Of a DNA stretch of 64,000 bases, positions 45,616 to 54,189 are shown in pieces (position 1 is the stretch's first letter; every line of letters starts with the position of its first letter). This DNA comes from Geodermatophilus arenarius (GTDB lineage: Bacteria > Actinomycetota > Actinomycetes > Mycobacteriales > Geodermatophilaceae): assembly GCF_042654585.1 (NCBI RefSeq), contig NZ_JBHSGR010000002.1:62001-126000 (forward strand). Direction: 5' to 3'. Below the pieces are notes generated by a model, which worked only from the letters and a program-made list of their open reading frames with translations, did no database searches and was not told the origin of the DNA. The position numbers were made by a program, and so were the translations under genes.

Positions 45616-46850
45616 GCCGGCGTCCCGAGGAGCGCGGCCAGGTCGTACCCGGCGGCGGCGAAGCGCTCGGCGTGCGGCGGGAAGCCCTCGGCGCGGACCA
45701 GCCGCCCGTCCCGGGTGGTGAAGACGTCGGCCAGCTCGATGACGCCGTCCTCGGCGCGGCCGGGCACCGCCACGACCTCCTGCACCCGGCGCTGGCCGGA
45801 GGCCTCGGTGGCCACGTGCACCACCAGGTCGACGCTGGCCGCGACCGTCGGGACGACGAAGGCGTGCCCGATGTTGTCGCCGGCCAGCAGCGGCAGCGTG
45901 CACATCTTCACCACGGCCTCGCGGGCGCTGTTGGCGTGCAGCGTGCACATCCCGGGCAACCCGCTGTTCAGCGCGATGAGCAGGTCCAGGCACTCCTCCT
46001 GCCGCACCTCGCCGACGACGATCCGCGAGGGCCGCATCCGCAGCGCCTCCTTGACCAGCCGGCGCAGCGGGATCTCCCCGGCGCCCTCGAGGTTGGGCTG
46101 GCGGGTCTGCATCGCGACGACGTCGGGCAGCGGCACGCGGAGCTCGAAGACCTCCTCGCAGGTGATCACCCGTTCCCTCGCCGGGATCGCCGCGCACAGG
46201 CAGTTGAGCAGGGTGGTCTTGCCGGCCTGGGTGCCGCCGGAGACCAGCACGTTCAGGCCCGCGGCGACGGCGGCCTCGAGGAAGCGGGCGGCCTGCGTCG
46301 TCACCGTCCCGGTGGCGACCAGCTCGTCGAGGCCGTGCGCGCGCAGCACGAACTTGCGGATGTTGACCGCCATGTGCCGCCGGGTGATGTCCGGGATGAC
46401 CACGTGCAGCCGCGAGCCGTCGGGCAGCACCGCGTCGACGAAGGGCTGGCTCATGTCGATGCGCCGCCCGGAGCTGCGCAGCATCCGCTCGACCAGGTCG
46501 GCCAGCTCGCCGGCGCCGAGGATCGTCGTCGTCAGCTCGCTGCGGCCGCGGCGGGCGACGAACACCCGGCCCGGCTCGTTGACCCAGATCTCCTCGACCT
46601 CGGGGTCGTCCAGGTGCCGCTGCAGGGGACCGAACCCGGCCACCCGGTCGAGCACGTCGCGCACCACCGACTCGGGGTCCCCGATCGGCGGCAGCGCCGA
46701 GGTCAGCGACCGCTCGGAGTAGTCGGCGACGACGTCGCGCACCAGCACGCGGACCGGCGCGGGATCGGTGAACGGGTCGAGCCCGCGGCGCCGGATGAGC
46801 TCGCGCACCTCGCCGTCGACGACGTCCAGGGCACTCGTCGCAGTCGGCAC
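45606..46850 (-). CDS. tadA: Tad pilus assembly ATPase TadA/CpaF (414 aa)
   Basis: The secretion motor. Walker A VSGGTQAGKTTLLNCL lies near residue 210, followed by the Asp box EVFELRVPLPDVVAMQTRQPNLEG and the His box LHANSAREAV. The N-terminal domain begins VRELIRRRGLDPF. First gene of the pilus operon. No TadZ/Ssd gene precedes it and no prepilin peptidase gene is seen nearby. Confidence 0.92.
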   Translation of the reverse strand: MPTATSALDVVDGEVRELIRRRGLDPFTDPAPVRVLVRDVVADYSERSLTSALPPIGDPESVVRDVLDRVAGFGPLQRHLDDPEVEEIWVNEPGRVFVARRGRSELTTTILGAGELADLVERMLRSSGRRIDMSQPFVDAVLPDGSRLHVVIPDITRRHMAVNIRKFVLRAHGLDELVATGTVTTQAARFLEAAVAAGLNVLVSGGTQAGKTTLLNCLCAAIPARERVITCEEVFELRVPLPDVVAMQTRQPNLEGAGEIPLRRLVKEALRMRPSRIVVGEVRQEECLDLLIALNSGLPGMCTLHANSAREAVVKMCTLPLLAGDNIGHAFVVPTVAASVDLVVHVATEASGQRRVQEVVAVPGRAEDGVIELADVFTTRDGRLVRAEGFPPHAERFAAAGYDLAALLGTPAWS

Positions 46851-47090
46851 CGCACCCCCGTCTTCCCTGTCCCGACCCCGTTCGGGACGTCGGGACGATA
46901 GGGAGACGGAGGCGTTCCGCGGGAGGGCGATCAGCCGATCTGTGGACAGCGCGTGCGCGGCCGCGGTCGCACGCCACCCGGCCAGGTGACACCCGTCAGG
47001 GCTCGTCGGAGCGGCAGGATCGAACCGCCGAGAGGGCGGATGCCCTCCGTCGCCAGACCTCCGGGATGCCGGGCTCCGCCCGGCGGGAAC

Positions 47091-47360
47091 TCAGCGCTTG
47101 CGGAAGATCAGGTAACCGATACCGAGGATCACGTCGACGGCGACCCAGAGGAAGACGATCACCATGACGCCGATGCCGGCGCCCACCGCCGTGCCGGCCT
47201 GGCAGGCCGTGAGGGCGTCGCCCACCTGGCCGTCGCAGTTGTCGGCGGCGCTGGAGGCGCCCCCGATGATCCAGATGAGGAACAGCGCCTGGATGGCGAG
47301 GAAGACCCAGCGGAAGACGTGGCGCTTCTTCTTGACCGGGGCAGGGGCCGTCTGGGACAT
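47091..47360 (-). CDS. small two-helix membrane protein (89 aa)
   Basis: KKKRHVFRWVFLAIQALFLIWIIGGASSA is the first helix, a short loop DNCDGQVGDALTACQAG holds two Cys, and VGAGIGVMVIVFLWVAVDVILGIGYLIF is the second helix. No function is known. ATG 47360 with GGAGAGAG upstream. The 240 bases between it and tadA (46851-47090) show no gene. Confidence 0.8.
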   Translation of the reverse strand: MSQTAPAPVKKKRHVFRWVFLAIQALFLIWIIGGASSAADNCDGQVGDALTACQAGTAVGAGIGVMVIVFLWVAVDVILGIGYLIFRKR

Positions 47361-47714
47361 CGACTCTCTCCGTTCGGGACGTCTCGGTGCGAGACACGCA
47401 CACCGGGACCGAGGCACGGTCGCCGGTCACCCGCCGTCGTCGGCGAGCGCCGGAACGCTAGGTCGGCAGGTCAGCCGCGCGTGGGATTTCCGGAACGACG
47501 CGGTATCGCTGTCCACAGTCGTTCGATCAGGTCCCAGGGACCTCAGCCGTGACGGCCGGCACAGCCGCTCCTGACGGCGGCGCCGCCGAGCGGGTGCGCC
47601 GACACAGCGTTCCGGCGCCCCGGGTGCGGCGCGAGCGCACACGCTCGGCGGGAACAGAACCGGCGGGCGGGGTGCTGTACGGCACACCCCCACGACCGCG
47701 AGGAGATCGCGCGC
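47361..47714. other. gene-free divergent gap
   Basis: The gap lies between the two-helix protein and the DUF4230 gene. It holds a short perfect inverted repeat, AGGTCCC and GGGACCT around one base (47529-47543), and a GAGGAG ribosome site before 47715. Nothing else is supported. Confidence 0.5.
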
Positions 47715-48416
47715 ATGCCGGTCCTGCTCCAGTCCCGTGTCCCCGCTCCCTCCGCCGCGCCGGTGCGCCGGCGCCGCCGCGGATGGCTCAGGGCGGGCAT
47801 CGCCGCCGCCGTCGTCGTCCCGGTCGGGGTGGTCGTGGCCGACAGGGTGGGTGACTGGACGCCGCCGTTCGAGCAGGAGACCGTCGACCGCAGCACGAGG
47901 CCGCTGCTGCTGGCCATGGCCGACCTCGACGAGTACCACGCCGCAACCGGCACCTTCCAGGTCGTCGTCGACCAGGAGACCGACACCGCCTGGGTGCCGT
48001 CGGCGATCAGCGGCGAGCGGGTGCAGTTCCTCGCCACCGGCGACGTCGACGCCTACGTGGACTTCGGCGCCCTCGGGGAGGAGAGCGTCGACCTCTCCCC
48101 CGACGGCACGGCGGCCACCATCACCCTCCCCGCCCCGCAGCTGGCCGAGGCGCGGATCGACCCGGACGAGAGCCGGGTGCTCGACCGCGACCGCGGCCTC
48201 GTGGAGCGGCTGGGCGACGCGTTCGCCGACGACCCGACCGACGAGAGCGAGCTGTTCGCGCTCGCCGAGCGCCGGCTGGAGTCCGCCGCCGCGGACAGCG
48301 ACCTGCTCGACCGCGCCGAGGACGGCACCCGCGACATGCTCACCACGCTGGCCCGGTCCCTCGGCGTCGACGACGTCACGGTCACCTTCGAGCCCGCGCC
48401 CGGGGCGGCCGGCTGA
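47715..48416 (+). CDS. DUF4230 domain-containing membrane-anchored protein (233 aa)
   Basis: One N-terminal membrane helix, WLRAGIAAAVVVPVGVVVAD, follows an Arg-rich start. The extracytoplasmic part has EYHAATGTFQVVVDQE, LPAPQLAEARIDPDESRVLDRDRGLVERLGD and ALAERRLESAAADSDLLDRAEDGTRDMLTTL, the DUF4230 pattern. Function unknown. ATG 47715 with GAGGAG about ten bases upstream. Confidence 0.82.
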   Translation: MPVLLQSRVPAPSAAPVRRRRRGWLRAGIAAAVVVPVGVVVADRVGDWTPPFEQETVDRSTRPLLLAMADLDEYHAATGTFQVVVDQETDTAWVPSAISGERVQFLATGDVDAYVDFGALGEESVDLSPDGTAATITLPAPQLAEARIDPDESRVLDRDRGLVERLGDAFADDPTDESELFALAERRLESAAADSDLLDRAEDGTRDMLTTLARSLGVDDVTVTFEPAPGAAG

Positions 48417-48428
48417 CCTCCCCCGGCG

Positions 48429-51143
48429 TCAGACCGGGGACCTGAGCGCCCGCGGCGCGCGGGGCAGCGGCACGATCGCGGGCACCCCGCCGCGGGCCGT
48501 GGCCTGCTCGAGGAGCAGCGCCTCGGCGTCGCAGCGCTCCAGCGGCCTCGCGAACAGGTAGCCCTGCGCGGTGTCGCAGCGGCCCTCGGCCAGCAGCCGC
48601 GCCTGGTGCTCGTGCTCGACGCCCTCGGCGAGGACCTCCAGGCCCAGCGTGCGGCCCAGGTCGATGGTGCCGCGCACGATCGCCGGCAGCGGCTCGCCCT
48701 CGGCGATCGCGCCGACGAACGAGCGGTCGACCTTGAGCACGTCCACGGTGAACTGCCGCAGGTGGGCCAGCGACGAGTAGCCGGTGCCGAAGTCGTCCAG
48801 CGCCAGCCGCACGCCCAGCGCCCGCAGCGCGCCGAGGCACGCGGCCGCCCGCTCCGGGTCGCCCACCAGCGCCGTCTCGGTCACCTCGAGCACCAGCGCA
48901 CCGGCCGGCAGCCCGCTCCCGGCCAGCGCCGCGGCGACGCAGCCGACCAGGTCCGGCGAGGTCAGCTGCGAGGCCGACACGTTGACCGCCATCGTGGTGT
49001 CGCCGAGGTGCCGCCAGGCCGCCGCGGTCGCGCACGCCTCGCGCAGCACCCAGCCGGTGATCTCGTCGATGAGGCCCGCCGCCTCGGCCACCGGCACGAA
49101 CCGGTCGGGGCCCACCGGGCCCAGCCGCGGGCTGTCCCAGCGCAGCAGGGCCTCGAAGCCGGTCAGCCGCCGGTCGGCCAGGGCGACCACCGGCTGGTAG
49201 ACCAGCCGGAACTCGCCGCGCGCCACCGCGCCGTGCAGCTCCTGCTCCAGCTCGCGGGCGGCCTGCGCCGCCGCGCGCATGCCGGGCTCGAACCGCCGCA
49301 CGCGGTTGCGCCCGTCGAGCTCGGCCGCGTACAGCGCGAGGTCGGCGTCGCGGACCAGCGCGTCACCGGCCACGGCCCCGCGGCCGACGGCCACGCCGAT
49401 GCTGGCCGACACGGTCACCGTGCCGCCGGGCAGCGCCACCGGCCGGGAGAGCACCTCGAGCACGCGGGAGGCGGTCACCAGGGCCTCGTCGTCGCCGACG
49501 CCGGCCTGCTCGACCAGCACGGCGAACTCGTCGCCGCCCAGGCGGGCCACGGTGTCGTCGGCGCGGACGGCGCCGCGCAGCCGCGCCGCCACCTCGCGCA
49601 GCAGCGCGTCGCCGGCGGCGTGGCCGAGGGAGTCGTTGACGGCCTTGAAGCCGTCGAGGTCGAGGGAGAGCACGGCGGCCGAGCCGCCGCCGCGCACGGT
49701 GCGGCGCAGCGCCTGTCCCACGCGGTCGCTGAACAGCGCGCGGTTGGCCAGGCCGGTCAGCCCGTCGTGCAGCGTCGAGTGGGCCAGCGCCTCCTCGGCG
49801 CGGCGGCGTCCGGTCACGTCGGTCACGTGGACGACGACGCCGCCGACGTCGGGGTCGTCCCCGAGGTCGACCAGCCGGATGCCGATCCAGCGGTCCCCGC
49901 CGCGGTGGCGCGCGGGCAGCTCGGCGTCGACGACGCCACCGCCGGCGGCCAGGGCCCGCGCGAACAGCTCGCCCGTCAGCTCGGGGTCCACCCCGGCCAG
50001 GCGGACGGCGTCCGCGGCGGAGGTGACGCCGCCGGCCACGGTCCCGAGCAGTGCGGCCAGCGGCGCCGGGTCGCTGAGCAGCCGCCCGTCACGGGAGACG
50101 ACGAGGACCGCGTCGGAGGAGTGCGCGGTGAGCTTGGCGGCGAACCGCTCCCGCGAGCGCACCAGCGCCCGGGCGGCGGCCTCGCCGCGCAGCAGCAGCG
50201 CGGCGCGGACGAAGACCAGTGCGGTCAGCGAGACCACGGCCAGGAACACCACGCCCGAGTCGTGACCGTGCCCGCGGACGTGCAGGACCGCGTCCACACC
50301 CGGCGGCACCAGCAGCGCACCCAGGCACACGGCCAGCCGCGCCAGGCCCGTCCGGTCGTCCTCGCGGGGGCCGGCGACGGCGACGCCGGCGGCGCAGTGC
50401 CGGACGGCGAGCGCGAGCAGTGCGCTGCCCAGCAGCCAGCCGGAGTCCAGCCATCCGCCGAAGCCCTCGGCGTCGGCGTCGAGCAGGTAGGCGACGTCGG
50501 AGACCAGCCAGCAGGCGCACGCGGCGGCCACCGCCAGCGACGTCCGCTCCCCCTGCCGGCGGGTGACCAGCAGCCGCACGACCAGGCCGATCAGCGCCGC
50601 GTCCAGCGCCGGGTAGAGCGCGAGGACGACGCGGTCGAGCAGGGGGAGGCCGGCGTCGGCGACCGTGGTGGCGATCGACAGCTCCCACACGACGAGCAGC
50701 GCGGCCACGAACACGACCAGCGCGTCGATCCAGCCGGCCAGGCGCTGGTCGCGGTCGGGGTGCCGGTCGCGGGCCAGTAGCGCGAGCGAGGCGAGGAGGG
50801 AGACGTAGCTGCCCAGGTACACGGCGTCGGCGATCCCGACGTCCGTGCCGGACCCGGTCAGCGACACCTGCACCTGCCAGACGACGTCCGCGAGCGCGGA
50901 CAGGCTGACGCCCAGGGCGAGCAGGACGGCGACCGGCCGCCGCCCCGCGCGCTGCATCCAGGCCCACGCGGCGACGACGGCCAGCCCGACGACGGTGAAG
51001 TAGAGCGCGGTGCCGGCGGCCGTCCCGTACAGCAGCCCCTGCAGCGCGACCACCGCGAGCAGGAGGGTGCACGCGACGACGGCCCCCGGCCGCCTGCCCA
51101 CGACGCCGGCGTCCACGCCGACGCCCCCGGTCCCCTTCGACAC
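48429..51143 (-). CDS. membrane-bound diguanylate cyclase/phosphodiesterase (GGDEF-EAL, 904 aa)
   Basis: About eight to ten membrane helices span residues 20-320. A PAS-like region (about 325-450) leads to a GGDEF domain (452-615) with intact RLGGDEF (G536-F540) and a product-inhibition I-site R527-A-D-D530. The EAL domain (625-880) has FEALLRW (E664) and LDDFGTGYSSL, so both cyclase and phosphodiesterase sites look functional. It should control cyclic di-GMP in response to a membrane or redox signal; direction of activity cannot be told. It stands alone, convergent with the DUF4230 gene. Confidence 0.93.
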   Translation of the reverse strand: MSKGTGGVGVDAGVVGRRPGAVVACTLLLAVVALQGLLYGTAAGTALYFTVVGLAVVAAWAWMQRAGRRPVAVLLALGVSLSALADVVWQVQVSLTGSGTDVGIADAVYLGSYVSLLASLALLARDRHPDRDQRLAGWIDALVVFVAALLVVWELSIATTVADAGLPLLDRVVLALYPALDAALIGLVVRLLVTRRQGERTSLAVAAACACWLVSDVAYLLDADAEGFGGWLDSGWLLGSALLALAVRHCAAGVAVAGPREDDRTGLARLAVCLGALLVPPGVDAVLHVRGHGHDSGVVFLAVVSLTALVFVRAALLLRGEAAARALVRSRERFAAKLTAHSSDAVLVVSRDGRLLSDPAPLAALLGTVAGGVTSAADAVRLAGVDPELTGELFARALAAGGGVVDAELPARHRGGDRWIGIRLVDLGDDPDVGGVVVHVTDVTGRRRAEEALAHSTLHDGLTGLANRALFSDRVGQALRRTVRGGGSAAVLSLDLDGFKAVNDSLGHAAGDALLREVAARLRGAVRADDTVARLGGDEFAVLVEQAGVGDDEALVTASRVLEVLSRPVALPGGTVTVSASIGVAVGRGAVAGDALVRDADLALYAAELDGRNRVRRFEPGMRAAAQAARELEQELHGAVARGEFRLVYQPVVALADRRLTGFEALLRWDSPRLGPVGPDRFVPVAEAAGLIDEITGWVLREACATAAAWRHLGDTTMAVNVSASQLTSPDLVGCVAAALAGSGLPAGALVLEVTETALVGDPERAAACLGALRALGVRLALDDFGTGYSSLAHLRQFTVDVLKVDRSFVGAIAEGEPLPAIVRGTIDLGRTLGLEVLAEGVEHEHQARLLAEGRCDTAQGYLFARPLERCDAEALLLEQATARGGVPAIVPLPRAPRALRSPV

Positions 51144-51218
51144 ACGCCGGACATCGACGCGAAACGAATGCGTCTGGAACAGGGACAGCGAGTGTTCCCC
51201 CGCGAGGGTGAGCCGGGC

Positions 51219-52769
51219 CTACTCCCCGGGCCGCAGCACCGCCTGCACCAGGTGCGGACCCGGCTCGTGCAGCGCCGTGCGCAGCTGCTCGGCCAGCTCC
51301 TCCGCGGTCTCGGCCCGGGTGGCCGGCACGCCCATCCCGGTGGCCAGCGCGACGAAGTCCAGCGCGGGGCCGCCCAGGTCGAGCAGCTGCCCGGCCCGCT
51401 CCCCGCCGCCGGCGGCCCCGACCCGCGCCAACTCCCCCTGGAGGATCGCGTAGGACGCGTTGTCGTAGAGGACGACGGTGACGTCGAGCTGCTCGCGGGC
51501 CATCGTCCACAGCGCCTGCAGCGTGTACATCGCGCTGCCGTCGGCCTGGAGGACGACGACCGGCCGGTCGGGGCAGGCCACCGCCGCGCCGACCGCCATC
51601 GGCAGGCCGTCGCCGATCGCGCCGCCGGTCAGGGCCAGCCAGTCGTGCTGCGGTGCGCCGGCGGTCTGCTCGACGACGCCGATCCCGGAGGTGATCGCCT
51701 CGTCGACCACGATCGCCCGCTCGGGCAGCAGCGCGCCCACCACCGCCGAGATCCCCCGCGGCGTGAGGCGCCCGGTCGGCAGCTCCGGGCGGGAGGCCTC
51801 GCGCAGCTCCGGCTCGGCGCCGGCGGCCACCTTCGCGGCCAGCTCCTCGAGCGCCGCGACGCCGTCCTCACCGGGCGCGGACAGCACGTGCACGGTGCAG
51901 TCCTCGGGCACCGGGGTGCCCGGCGTGCCGGGGTAGGCGAAGAAGTGCACCGGCGAGGTCGCCCCGGCCAGCACCAGGTGCCGGGTGCCGGCCAGCGCCT
52001 TGATCGCCACCTCCGGCGGGTAGGGCAGCTTGCCGACGGCGGGCAGCCCTGCGCCGCGCACCATCCGCGCCGGGAACGTCTCGGCCATCAGCCGGACGCC
52101 GGTGCCGGCGGCCACCCGCGCCGCGGCCACGAGCCCCGCCTCCGAGGCGACGACGTCGTCGCCGAGCAGCAGCACGGTGGCCTCCCCGGCCCGCACCACC
52201 GCGGCGGTGTCGTCCACCACCGCCGGCGGCACCTGCGGCCGCGGCCGCACCGGCCGGGGCTCGGCGACGGCCGCCCCCTCGGACCAGGACACGTCGGCCG
52301 GCAGCACCAGCGTGGCGATCTGCCCGCGCGCGGCTGCGGCGACGGCGTCCGCGGCGTCGGCGGCGAGGTCCTCGGGGGCCAGCGACCGGCGCACCCAGCC
52401 GGACACCGTGCCGGCCAGCGCGTCGATGTCGGACTCCAGCGGCGCGTCCAGCCGCTTGTGCGAGCGGCCGTGGTCGCCGACGACGTTGACCACCGGCGTC
52501 CGGCCGCGCCGGGCGTTGTGCAGGTTGGCCAGGCCGTTGCCCATGCCCGGGCCCAGGTGCAGCAGCGTGGCGGCGGGCCGGCCGGCCATCCGCGCGAAGC
52601 CGTCGGCGGCGCCGGTGGCCACGCCCTCGAACAGGGTGAGGACGCCGCGCATCTCGGGGACGTCGTCGAGGGCGGCGACGAAGTGCATCTCGGACGTGCC
52701 GGGGTTGGCGAAGCAGACGTCGACCCCGGCGTCGACGAGCGTGCGGATCAGTGCCTGGGCGCCATTCAC
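51219..52769 (-). CDS. ThDP-dependent acetolactate synthase-like enzyme, IlvX type (516 aa)
   Basis: The three-domain ThDP fold is present: N-terminal PYR domain with FANPGTSEMHFVAALD and the activating Glu in TLFEGVATGAADGFARM, central domain, and C-terminal PP domain with LQADGSAMYTLQALWT then YDNASYAIL as the Mg-ThDP motif. The ADGS variant and length match mycobacterial IlvX (Rv3509c, 515 residues), whose reaction is not firmly known; it need not make acetolactate. GTG 52769 overlaps the EthD gene stop by GTGA. Confidence 0.88.
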   Translation of the reverse strand: MNGAQALIRTLVDAGVDVCFANPGTSEMHFVAALDDVPEMRGVLTLFEGVATGAADGFARMAGRPAATLLHLGPGMGNGLANLHNARRGRTPVVNVVGDHGRSHKRLDAPLESDIDALAGTVSGWVRRSLAPEDLAADAADAVAAAARGQIATLVLPADVSWSEGAAVAEPRPVRPRPQVPPAVVDDTAAVVRAGEATVLLLGDDVVASEAGLVAAARVAAGTGVRLMAETFPARMVRGAGLPAVGKLPYPPEVAIKALAGTRHLVLAGATSPVHFFAYPGTPGTPVPEDCTVHVLSAPGEDGVAALEELAAKVAAGAEPELREASRPELPTGRLTPRGISAVVGALLPERAIVVDEAITSGIGVVEQTAGAPQHDWLALTGGAIGDGLPMAVGAAVACPDRPVVVLQADGSAMYTLQALWTMAREQLDVTVVLYDNASYAILQGELARVGAAGGGERAGQLLDLGGPALDFVALATGMGVPATRAETAEELAEQLRTALHEPGPHLVQAVLRPGE

Positions 52770-53086
52770 CGGGAGACGTGCACCTCGTTCACCTCGTAGT
52801 GGGCCATGGTCACGCCTCCGCTGGCGAAGTTGCGGAGGTCGGCGGCGCCGGCCCTGCCCGCCTCGGAGGCGAACGCGGCCCCCATCGCCTGCTCGGAGTC
52901 GAAGTCGAGGTGGGCGACCAGGTACGGCGCGGGCTGGCGCGGGTCGAGCGCCTGCGGGCTGCCGGTGGTGAACCGGACCAGGCCGGGCATCTGCACGGTC
53001 AGCGGGACGTGCGTGTCGCGGTAGTGGGCGTCGAACGCCGCCGGGTCCTCCGGCTGCCCGTAGCTGACCACCAGCCTGTGCACCAT
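52766..53086 (-). CDS. EthD family protein (106 aa)
   Basis: A dimeric alpha-beta-barrel protein: HRLVVSYGQPEDPAAFDAHYRDTHVPLTVQMPGLVRF carries the conserved His. ATG 53086 has GGAGGAG eight bases upstream. Its stop is fused to the IlvX-like start, so it probably works with that enzyme. EthD itself is needed for ethyl tert-butyl ether breakdown in Rhodococcus, but its chemistry is unclear. Confidence 0.87.
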   Translation of the reverse strand: MVHRLVVSYGQPEDPAAFDAHYRDTHVPLTVQMPGLVRFTTGSPQALDPRQPAPYLVAHLDFDSEQAMGAAFASEAGRAGAADLRNFASGGVTMAHYEVNEVHVSR

Positions 53087-53166
53087 CTGCCGCTCCTCCG
53101 CGCTCCTCCCCGGGCACCGTTGCCGGGGGCTCCCCCACCCTGGCACACGGGCCCGGGCGCGCGACC

Positions 53167-54102
53167 TCAGAAGGTGATCACCAGCCGGCCGCGGACGCCG
53201 CCGGCGGCCAGCACCCGGTGCGCCTCGGGCGCCTCCTCCGGCGCGAAGGTGCGGGCCACCCGCAGCGTCGCCGCACCCGACTCCACCTGCTCGCGCAGCC
53301 GGTCGAGCGCGGCGCCGTTCTCGGCGTAGCGGCGCACCATCGTGGGCAGCACCTCGACCCGGCCGGTCCCGTCGCCGCGGTAGCCGCGCACGGTGGCCAC
53401 CTTCCCGCCGTCGCGGACCGCGGGCAGCACCAGCGCGTCCTGCACCGAGCCGTCGGCCAGCCCGTCGACGCCGTCGGGGAACTCCGCGCGGATCCGCCCG
53501 GCGACGTCGTCGCCCCGCCGCACGACGACGTCGGCGCCGAGGTCGCGCACCAGCTGCTCGTCGGCCTCGGAGGCGTCGGCGACGACGGTGTGCCCGTCGG
53601 CCTTCGCGAGCTGGACGACGTAGCCGCCGAAGGCACCGGCCGCGCCGGTCACCGCGACCACCGAGCCGGGCGGCAGGGCCATCTGGTCCAGCGCCAGCCG
53701 GGCGGTGAGCGCGTTCATCGGCAGGGTGCAGGCGGCGACGGCGTCGGCGCCCGCGGGCACCCGGGCCACCGATCCGGCGGGCAGCACGAGGTCCTCTCGG
53801 TAGCCGCCGTGCGCGCCGGTGGGGACGACGATCGCCATGACCGCGTCGCCGGCGGCCACCCGGTCGACGCCCTCGCCCACCTCGACGACCTCGCCGGCGG
53901 CGTCCATGCCGGGCACCCACGGCGGGGTCTTCACCGGGTCGCGGCCGGCGTAGGCGCCCTCGCGCAGGTGGGTGTCGGTCGGGCTCACCGCCGCGGCCCG
54001 CACCCGCAGCCGCACCTGCCCCGGCCCGAGGGGCTCGTCGGGCACGTCGACGACGGTGAGGGCATCGGGCCCGCCGAACTCGGTCACTCCCACGGCTCGC
54101 AC
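53167..54102 (-). CDS. zinc-independent quinone oxidoreductase, MDR family (311 aa)
   Basis: A medium-chain reductase without zinc ligands. RAAAVSPTDTHLREGAY, VPGMDAAGEVVEVGEGV and the NADPH motif VTGAAGAFGGYVVQLAK (about residues 148-164) are present, and the chain ends GGVRGRLVITF. GTG start at 54102. It lies 80 bases upstream of the EthD gene on the same strand, so the three genes may form an operon. Confidence 0.88.
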   Translation of the reverse strand: MRAVGVTEFGGPDALTVVDVPDEPLGPGQVRLRVRAAAVSPTDTHLREGAYAGRDPVKTPPWVPGMDAAGEVVEVGEGVDRVAAGDAVMAIVVPTGAHGGYREDLVLPAGSVARVPAGADAVAACTLPMNALTARLALDQMALPPGSVVAVTGAAGAFGGYVVQLAKADGHTVVADASEADEQLVRDLGADVVVRRGDDVAGRIRAEFPDGVDGLADGSVQDALVLPAVRDGGKVATVRGYRGDGTGRVEVLPTMVRRYAENGAALDRLREQVESGAATLRVARTFAPEEAPEAHRVLAAGGVRGRLVITF

Positions 54103-54189
54103 GCGACCGAATGTAGTGACCTGCCACTCACAGTCGATCTCCAGCGCCCGCACCGGAGCACCCCAGGAGCGGGCCGGACCGTCCTCCCC

